Source: Bacteroidales bacterium (lineage in GTDB: Bacteria > Bacteroidota > Bacteroidia > Bacteroidales > Tenuifilaceae). From it: a stretch of 64,000 nt of DNA. The notes beneath the pieces are model-generated. The model saw only the letters and a program-made list of their open reading frames with translations. It ran no database searches and was not told the origin of the DNA. The stretch covers positions 33,947 through 97,946 of the forward strand of contig RPRQ01000009.1 in NCBI GenBank assembly GCA_003818205.1. Direction: 5' to 3'. Both the position numbers and the translations under genes were made by a program. Shown here in pieces: positions 59,001 through 64,000 of this stretch; positions within the stretch are counted from its first letter, which is position 1; every line of letters begins with the position of its first letter.

Positions 59001-59173
59001 TCGGCGGCTAGTCCTGAAACTTGGGTGACAACCTGAACTGTAACATCGGCAATATCGGGGTAGGCTTCAATGGAGAGCTGCTTCCATGAGTAGTAACCGA
59101 AAACGCTCACCAGAAGGAAAACAACGAGCATTATCCATCGTCGCTGGATAGCTATTAACATTAACTTTCTCAT
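56075..59173 (-). CDS. Heavy-metal RND efflux pump (CzcA/CusA family)
   Basis: A 1032-residue inner-membrane pump with twelve membrane helices and two large periplasmic loops. The TM4 proton-relay motif AIDFGIIVEGAIVMMETV (acidic residues at about 395, 400 and 407) fits the heavy-metal efflux group that handles divalent ions (Zn, Co, Cd, Ni); the middle Asp of CzcA is replaced by Glu. Other conserved parts: FLPQLDEGSIWLQVQLPPG and the C-terminal GARHRFRPIIMIATVAVLGL. Operon order is adaptor, pump, channel. Confidence 0.94.
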   Translation of the reverse strand: MRKLMLIAIQRRWIMLVVFLLVSVFGYYSWKQLSIEAYPDIADVTVQVVTQVSGLAAEEIEQQITIPIERSLNGMPGLHTMRSKSTFGISTVILVFKDGIDDYWARQRVQEKLNDVELPYDAAPGLNPLTSPTGEIFRYVIESQTHNLRELTELQKWVIIPRLKQVTGVAEVSNFGGITTQFQIEIDPQKLEQYKLSLSDVTDKIEKNNANAGGSMLTRGDLSYVIRGIGLVKDLSDLGEVVVKTEKGIPIFLKDLGELKYGNLERKGVLGFTDHQKDYSEGVEGIVQMLRYQNPSQVLEGVHQAVDELNNEILPKGVSIRPFMDRTNLVSTTLNTVSHTLLLGVLLVVFILIVFLGSWKGALLVAITIPISLLIAFTLMLFTNIPANLLSLGAIDFGIIVEGAIVMMETVLKKREDHEDKELDERSIVERCVEVAKPIFFSTIIIITAYLPLFAFERIEKKLFTPMAFTVGYALIGALAVALLLIPGIAYVVYRKPQKMYKNKWLEKLTSVYSRHIKRIIDKPKSVFLPLGLVLAAAITLTITVGKDFLPQLDEGSIWLQVQLPPGISLEKSKEMSDTLRKRIIKYDEVTYVMIQTGRDDAGTEPFSTSHLECSVGLKPYDEWKNGKKKNDLIEEMSADFESLPGYTIGFSQPIIDMVMDLLAGTHSDLALNIYGNDFNESRRIAEDILKEINTIPGAVDVAIDQEPPLPQLQIHANRDKIAQYGLNVADVSELIEVAIGGKAISQIFIGDKVYDVICRYTEDSRNTPEKIGNLMLTSSTGAQIPLSQVADIKLSMGASMIAREMNKRYIIIRLNLRGIDLTAFLNQANERIKRNVSFNHDTNHIKWSGQFENQSRAYSRLAMIVPLALAIMFLLLFGAFGRFRQAGLLMGVVPLALFGGMLALNIFGMTLNVSSAVGFIALFGVSIQNGVIMIAHINTLRKQGMELKEAVLSGARHRFRPIIMIATVAVLGLLPASLSTGIGSDVQRPLATVIVYGLMLATIITIYVLPALYYMMEKKWGNEFINEVKIE

Positions 59174-59174
59174 G

Positions 59175-60278
59175 CTATTTAGCCTCCATTAAGTAAAACC
59201 CACCCTCACTAATTATAGCTTCGTTAGGCATTAAACCCGACTTAAGGATTACCCTACCATTGTCGGTACCAGCAACCTCAATATTACGTTTAATGAAGTT
59301 ATTTGCATCAAGCTGAACAAACACAAAACTGCCTGACTCCATTTGGAGTACAGAGCGTGATGGAATAAGAATGGCACTTTCTTTTGCGTTAAAGAAATGA
59401 ACTGTAACGTACATGCCCGGTTTCATTATCCGAGCAGAATTATCACACTCAATAAATACCTTAACCGATCTTGTTTCTTCATCGAGCATTTCGCTTACGT
59501 GATAAACCTTTCCATTTATTGGTTTATCGGACAAGCAGGGTAATTTCACTTCAACCTCATCCGCTTCGTGTATTGAGCTGATGCTTTTTTCCTTTAGCTG
59601 TCCCACAACCCAAACCTTGCTAAGTTCAGCAACAATGGCAACCGGTTCAGCATCCTCCTTTAAATATTGACCAATCACAATGCTGTTCTCAACCACCTCG
59701 CCCTGTATAGGAGACCTTACAATAAGCGGTTGACCAACCACAATATCATCGGTATCCACTTTGTAAACATTGAGACTTGCTATGGCATTCTCATAATCCT
59801 GCTTTGCCATTTCAGAAGCTACTTCTGCCTCCTCTAAATCTTTTTGTACACCAACACCATTTTTGATTAAATCCTGCTGGCGTTTTAAATTCTTCTCCGA
59901 AAGTTGCATCTGCTGCTTGGTTTGAAAGTAAACCTTACAAGCTTCGTTAAATGTTGGTGAGCTAATCTCAAATATTGGAGATCCTTTTACCACCTTTTGA
60001 CCTAATCGAACGAAAGATTTTGTAATTCGTCCCGAGAATGGCGATGCTATCTGCGCAAAGTTGTTGGGTATGGCTTTAACAATACCCGAAGTTGTAATTT
60101 GGGTTTGGTATGCTTCAGAGCTAATTCTTTCAACCTTTATTTTTGTTTTAAGAATTGAATTTTCAGGGATTAAAATGGTGTCCCCTCTTAGTATGTATAG
60201 CTCACTATTTTGTGTTTCGCTTGTCTGACTACATGATGCAAATAAGGCAATAATGCCTAAATAATGTATATATCTCAT
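59175..60278 (-). CDS. RND efflux periplasmic adaptor (CzcB/CusB-like lipoprotein)
   Basis: A 367-residue membrane-fusion protein. Lipoprotein signal with FASC (Cys16). Barrel-sandwich motif GRITKSFVRLGQKVVKGSPIFEI, a helical hairpin (about 100-165), then beta-barrel domains. Ends 1 bp before the pump start. It links pump and channel; CusB-like metal-binding Met residues are not obvious. Confidence 0.92.
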   Translation of the reverse strand: MRYIHYLGIIALFASCSQTSETQNSELYILRGDTILIPENSILKTKIKVERISSEAYQTQITTSGIVKAIPNNFAQIASPFSGRITKSFVRLGQKVVKGSPIFEISSPTFNEACKVYFQTKQQMQLSEKNLKRQQDLIKNGVGVQKDLEEAEVASEMAKQDYENAIASLNVYKVDTDDIVVGQPLIVRSPIQGEVVENSIVIGQYLKEDAEPVAIVAELSKVWVVGQLKEKSISSIHEADEVEVKLPCLSDKPINGKVYHVSEMLDEETRSVKVFIECDNSARIMKPGMYVTVHFFNAKESAILIPSRSVLQMESGSFVFVQLDANNFIKRNIEVAGTDNGRVILKSGLMPNEAIISEGGFYLMEAK

Positions 60279-60356
60279 TACGATTATTTATTAAACGATT
60301 ATCTCTCAAAATCACATTAAAATTTTGAGGGAAACAAAAGATGATAAAATGAATTA

Positions 60357-60719
60357 CTAGTGATTAAATCGTAATGGAGGTGCTCGGAGAAAAAGATTGG
60401 AAAGATATTTAAAATCAATGTATAAAAGAGCTGCCTTAACGTTAATTGTTTGCTGAACCGAGCGAAATACTTCTAAAACTAAAGCAAAAGCAATTATACC
60501 GGTAACAAAATAGGAGAGTAAATCTATTAGTAAAAACTGTTCAGAAGTATGTTTATGACTATAAGGTTTCCCGTTTTGATCCGTTTTATAGGGATGCGAG
60601 TGTATAACATTAAAGTTGTTAACGATGTGCGAATGAGGGAATAGCGTTATGCTTCCCCAATACCCCACAAAAAGTATTAAAAGAAGATATTTTGCTATTC
60701 TTTTAGTAAACTGCCTCAC
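60357..60719 (-). CDS. Small His-rich membrane protein
   Basis: A 120-residue protein at the head of the metal-efflux operon. Two hydrophobic segments (about 10-28 and 68-90) flank a loop with nine histidines (FPHSHIVNNFNVIHSHPYKT and YSHKHTSEQ). Such proteins precede czc/cus-type genes in many Bacteroidota and may bind or sense the metal; function not proven. A TATATTTG -7-like box lies on the minus strand at 60731-60738, giving a very short leader. Confidence 0.7.
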   Translation of the reverse strand: MRQFTKRIAKYLLLILFVGYWGSITLFPHSHIVNNFNVIHSHPYKTDQNGKPYSHKHTSEQFLLIDLLSYFVTGIIAFALVLEVFRSVQQTINVKAALLYIDFKYLSNLFLRAPPLRFNH

Positions 60720-61122
60720 AATTTTTTTTGCAAATATAAAATTTGTTAATGGATTAAATGCTGGTTTTAAATTATTGGTTTTTCTATATCTTGATATAAC
60801 AACTACTTTATGATTGCTTAAAAAGAGAATGGTTTAAACCGAATAAAGATATGAGAGGCAAATTGCATGATGTATTATTGTCTTTTTTAACCTAAAATCG
60901 AATTTCTTCACATTTTTTAAAACATTCCATTTATTCCTTTGTTATCTCGTAATATGCACACTATTCAACGAACATACTTAAAGCCAGATATGAAGATGGC
61001 TGGGTTAATATACCTAAACCCCTGTTAAGTTTAGGCTTCTGCCTCCGCTTTCATATTCTTGCAGGCTTTATTCGTTGAGCGTTGTTCGTTATTCGTTCGA
61101 TGTTTTGCAAACATTCAAAAAG

Positions 61123-61160
61123 CAAAGAACGCAAAGCATACATCCTCTTTGCGTTCTTTG
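61123..61160. terminator. 14-bp hairpin after the S9 peptidase gene
   Basis: CAAAGAACGCAAAG at 61123-61136 pairs with 61147-61160. On the minus strand it follows the S9 peptidase stop by about 40 bp and is followed by CTTTTTG. It resembles the GCAAAGAG repeat family. The rest of 60720-61197 shows no gene. Confidence 0.6.
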
Positions 61161-61197
61161 TATGAAAACTCTTATTAAACGTACCCCTCAAAAATCA

Positions 61198-63666
61198 CTA
61201 TTTCTTAATAGCTCTGGGTTGAGCGTTTTTTACGTACTTGTTAAACCATTCCAACTGCTCCCAAAGCACATGCTCATTGCTTTCGAGTGCGCTGTAACCG
61301 TGATCTTCGAATGGCAATAGTACTAATCGTGCGATACCTCCTGTACCACGAACTGCTTCATAGAACACCTCCGACTGATAGGTTCGTGTACCCGGGTTGG
61401 AATCGTCTTTACCATGGATAATAAGTATTGGCTCATTTACTTTGTTAGCAACGAAAGTAGGCGATACCTGAATATATACATCCTTGGCATCAAATAGTGA
61501 ACGTCGTTCCGACTGAAATCCAAAAGGCTGGTTGGTTTTGTTGAACGATCCGCTGCGTGCTATACCTGCACTAAACAAGTCGGTATGCGCAAGCAGTGTG
61601 GCAACCATTAACGCACCATGACTATGACCAATTATTCCAATCCTATCGGGATCGGCAACACCTATCTCAACAGCTTTATCTACTGCAGCCTTTGCATCGG
61701 CAACGAGTTGATCCACAAAAGTATTGTAGGTAGTTTCAGGATCGCCAATCATTGGCATGGCTGTAGCATCGAGTACTGCATACCCTTGTAGCAGGAAATA
61801 AAGGTGCGAGGCACCATATATACGCATGAATCGCTTGGATGAGCCACTTACTTGTCCAGCAGTAGCTGCTCCTGAGTATTCTAAAGGGTAAGCGTCAAGA
61901 ACTGTTGGCAGACGTGTTCCTTCTTTATATCCTGGAGGAAGATGCAATTTGAAGCTAAGCGGTACACTGTCGCTGCGGAAATATCGAACAATACGGGTTT
62001 CTATCTTGCGTAGTTCCGGTGTCGGATCAACAAATTGGGTTATAGGTTTCCTGCTCAGTTTCATCACCGCTTCCCCTTTTTCTGCCTTTATCTCCTGACC
62101 AAACGTAGCAAGATAATAGTTAGGAACATCAACCGCAGACTCGGAGCGTAATACAAATCTATTTTCGTTACCTGCAAAAGCCACAAAAAATTCGTATTTA
62201 TCAGGATTGCAACGGAAAAGTCGTTTTGTTTTTCCGGTTTCTATGTAGCGAAGGTCAAGGAATGGCCTATCTCCCTTGTCTGTAGCTCCACTTCCTCTAA
62301 AATAAACAGCTCCCCCTTTTTCGTAAAATACATATTTTCCATTGGACATTGGGCGCATAAGAGGGTAGCCCGGATTGCCATACATGTCACTTTCGTTAAG
62401 ATCGTACCATAGGCGTGATGTGCCCTTATCAACATCTAGCAACCAGGTGTAGTTCCATCTGCGCATTCGTTCGTTTTGAGTTAGCATAACCAAACCACTT
62501 TCGGCTCCCCATCTAATCGTCCATGTCTCGATACGATGCTCTGCTTTATAGACTTCTTTAGGTTCACCTGTAAAAGGAGCTGTTAGGCTCATTAGCCTAT
62601 CGCGATGCGATACTTTGGCCATGGGGTCTCCTCCGTCGAGAGCCTCTACCCAAAACAACGTGTGAGGTACTGTTGGTCGCCATGAAATCGAACGGGGGCC
62701 CATGCGCTCTCCATGAACGGGAACATTATCGGCCAACGGCAACGAAGCTATTTTGGATACGAATTCACCTTTGTCGTTCCAGATTTCAGTCTCAGTGGCA
62801 AAACGCCAATAAGCAACCTCATGCGACCATGGTTTTACAAGGCGTTCAATATGAATATATTTTCCATCTGGCGAAAATATTGCTGTTGTGTAAATATCGG
62901 TTTTGCCTAATTTTGTTAGGTTTCCGTTTGAAGGATCAACAATTATCAATTCAGATTTTGTATAATACTCGAAAAGCGCTTCATCATGATCGGTCTCGAG
63001 CAGATTGCGTGCCTCATAGGTGGAGCGAGCAGTAGAACCTGAACTTTCCATTATTTCGGGGCCATAGGGAATAACTGGAGCTTTGGGAGCTTCACCACGT
63101 TTTGGAATGGCAAATACAATTAATTTTTTTTGATCAGGGAGCCAGCTTACTGTATTCCCAAGCAAGGGGTTGAGCTGCAGGTTATCAATCTTTTTTACAT
63201 TGCCGTCAACCGTTCCTGTCCAAAGTTCAACACGATCAGTAAATCCAACTGTAAGGGCAAATTGTTTTCCGTCGACGGTCCAGCTTACATCTATTATTTC
63301 AGCATCCTTTGGCAGTGCAAGCGCCTGTACTGATCCATTATCAATACGGAGCAGTCGAGGAGATGTTCCTCCATGATCGCCATGGTAATTATTATTCAGA
63401 GGATTTACCCTTAAACCTGCCAGCTTATACATTGGCCCTCCAAGCTCCGAAAGAGGAGGATAAAGGATTGGATCGGCAAGGAATAGATATTCACCCGTTG
63501 GTGATGTCCAAACCATAGGAAGTTGAGGTGCATTAAGCACTTTCATAATATTTTCAGGGGGGTTTTTCCAACCAAAGGCTGTTTTTAGCGTGTCCTCGGA
63601 GGTCGATGTTTTGGCAAAGATAGAAAGCGGTATTGCCAAAAATAAAATCAGAATTTTTCTTTTCAT
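61198..63666 (-). CDS. S9 family serine peptidase (prolyl oligopeptidase/DPP-like)
   Basis: An 822-residue secreted peptidase with a signal peptide (MKRKILILFLAIPLSIFA). Residues about 50-560 form a beta-propeller-like domain and the last 250 an alpha/beta hydrolase. The triad is visible: Ser in GHSHG (about 681), Asp in HGKDDSNPG (about 753) and His in DHGYS (about 791). It cleaves short peptides, perhaps after proline or as an acylaminoacyl/glutamyl peptidase; specificity is uncertain. Confidence 0.92.
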   Translation of the reverse strand: MKRKILILFLAIPLSIFAKTSTSEDTLKTAFGWKNPPENIMKVLNAPQLPMVWTSPTGEYLFLADPILYPPLSELGGPMYKLAGLRVNPLNNNYHGDHGGTSPRLLRIDNGSVQALALPKDAEIIDVSWTVDGKQFALTVGFTDRVELWTGTVDGNVKKIDNLQLNPLLGNTVSWLPDQKKLIVFAIPKRGEAPKAPVIPYGPEIMESSGSTARSTYEARNLLETDHDEALFEYYTKSELIIVDPSNGNLTKLGKTDIYTTAIFSPDGKYIHIERLVKPWSHEVAYWRFATETEIWNDKGEFVSKIASLPLADNVPVHGERMGPRSISWRPTVPHTLFWVEALDGGDPMAKVSHRDRLMSLTAPFTGEPKEVYKAEHRIETWTIRWGAESGLVMLTQNERMRRWNYTWLLDVDKGTSRLWYDLNESDMYGNPGYPLMRPMSNGKYVFYEKGGAVYFRGSGATDKGDRPFLDLRYIETGKTKRLFRCNPDKYEFFVAFAGNENRFVLRSESAVDVPNYYLATFGQEIKAEKGEAVMKLSRKPITQFVDPTPELRKIETRIVRYFRSDSVPLSFKLHLPPGYKEGTRLPTVLDAYPLEYSGAATAGQVSGSSKRFMRIYGASHLYFLLQGYAVLDATAMPMIGDPETTYNTFVDQLVADAKAAVDKAVEIGVADPDRIGIIGHSHGALMVATLLAHTDLFSAGIARSGSFNKTNQPFGFQSERRSLFDAKDVYIQVSPTFVANKVNEPILIIHGKDDSNPGTRTYQSEVFYEAVRGTGGIARLVLLPFEDHGYSALESNEHVLWEQLEWFNKYVKNAQPRAIKK

Positions 63667-64000
63667 AATCGTTTTAAAATTTTAAGTTTTTGAAACAATC
63701 TATTATTTGATTTTTATAGAATAAACTATTAATTATTAGATGTTTATATAAAATTTAGGATTTAGTATGATTTTGATTATCAAAAATAAACCTTTTTGTA
63801 TCACCCAAATTATGTATAAAGGTATAAAATGGGCTCATAATTATTATGATTTTCTGAAAATAAATTGATATTAAATTTCATGACTGTCCACTTAGATTAA
63901 ATTGAGTGACAGTTGGTTATAGTTAAGTTCTTTGACGTCATTGTAATCTATGTTTGTAAATAGTTCATTTATTGGGTTTTTATCCAGTAGAGATATTCCA
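63667..64000. other. Right-edge intergenic region
   Basis: AT-rich DNA with no supported gene. A TATGTTTG box at 63949-63956 fits the -7 consensus on the plus strand, with TTTG at 63931-63934, but the 14-bp spacing is short. It may drive a gene beyond the window. Confidence 0.35.

Noticed and set aside
61075..61320. 81-codon frame upstream of and antisense to the S9 peptidase end
   Set aside because: It spans the terminator hairpin and overlaps a clear gene on the other strand.

Overview
The window is AT-rich (roughly 60 % A+T by eye) chromosomal DNA from a member of the Bacteroidota, most likely a Bacteroidales/Marinilabiliales-type organism. The evidence is Bacteroidota-style -7 boxes (TAnnTTTG) upstream of several genes, few Shine-Dalgarno sequences, and Bacteroidota gene neighbourhoods: alaS next to M23 peptidases, MerR, NIF3 and a zinc-ribbon coiled-coil protein; recR next to a sodium:solute symporter; TPR plus PD40 envelope proteins. 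It also carries a Dps-like thioferritin and a metY-metX-hom-metH-metF cluster behind a SAM-I riboswitch. I cannot name the species. No rRNA, tRNA, CRISPR array or complete insertion sequence was seen.

Layout. 1-2.1 kb: the 5' part of a HlyD-type secretion gene, two poly-C tracts, and an AbiEi/AbiEii toxin-antitoxin pair. 2.2-6.5 kb (minus): zinc-ribbon protein, NIF3-like protein, MerR regulator and two paralogous membrane-anchored M23 peptidases, divergent from alaS (6.8-9.4 kb). 9.4-12.6 kb: repeats, a broken ATPase remnant, an orphan chemoreceptor and a MITE-like element. 12.5-17.2 kb: carA-carB, preceded by a promoter and a terminator-bearing leader. 17.2-22.4 kb: repeats, an unknown membrane protein, an M28 peptidase lipoprotein, a small lipoprotein and a long-chain acyl-CoA synthetase. 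22.5-24.5 kb: a restriction-modification pair whose methyltransferase resembles E. coli YhdJ. 24.6-27.6 kb: symporter, recR and a TPR protein.

27.9-36.9 kb (minus) is the methionine operon. In transcription order it holds a SAM-I riboswitch, a long structured leader, metY, metX, homoserine dehydrogenase, metH and metF. Together these convert aspartate semialdehyde-derived homoserine to homocysteine and then methionine, with MetF supplying methyl-folate to MetH. 36.9-40.7 kb: HAD phosphatase, AlkD-like glycosylase, folC and a GNAT acetyltransferase. 40.8-44.6 kb: two tandem TPR/PD40 envelope proteins. 44.6-45.4 kb: a nest of inverted-repeat elements. 45.4-51.3 kb: a dihydrolipoamide acyltransferase, an unusual glycosyltransferase fusion, VapBC, a short transposon-like element with target duplication, an aminotransferase and a small coiled-coil protein.

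51.7-53.7 kb is an oxidative-stress cluster (Fur/PerR-like regulator, Dps-like thioferritin, peroxiredoxin). 53.7-54.8 kb holds a thioredoxin-fold protein and TrmO. 54.8-60.7 kb is a heavy-metal RND efflux operon (small His-rich membrane protein, adaptor, pump, TolC-type channel). 61.2-63.7 kb is an S9-family peptidase. Throughout the window, intergenic DNA carries small palindromic repeats whose arms are built from 7-9 bp tandem units. These are the most widespread feature that gene annotation does not explain.
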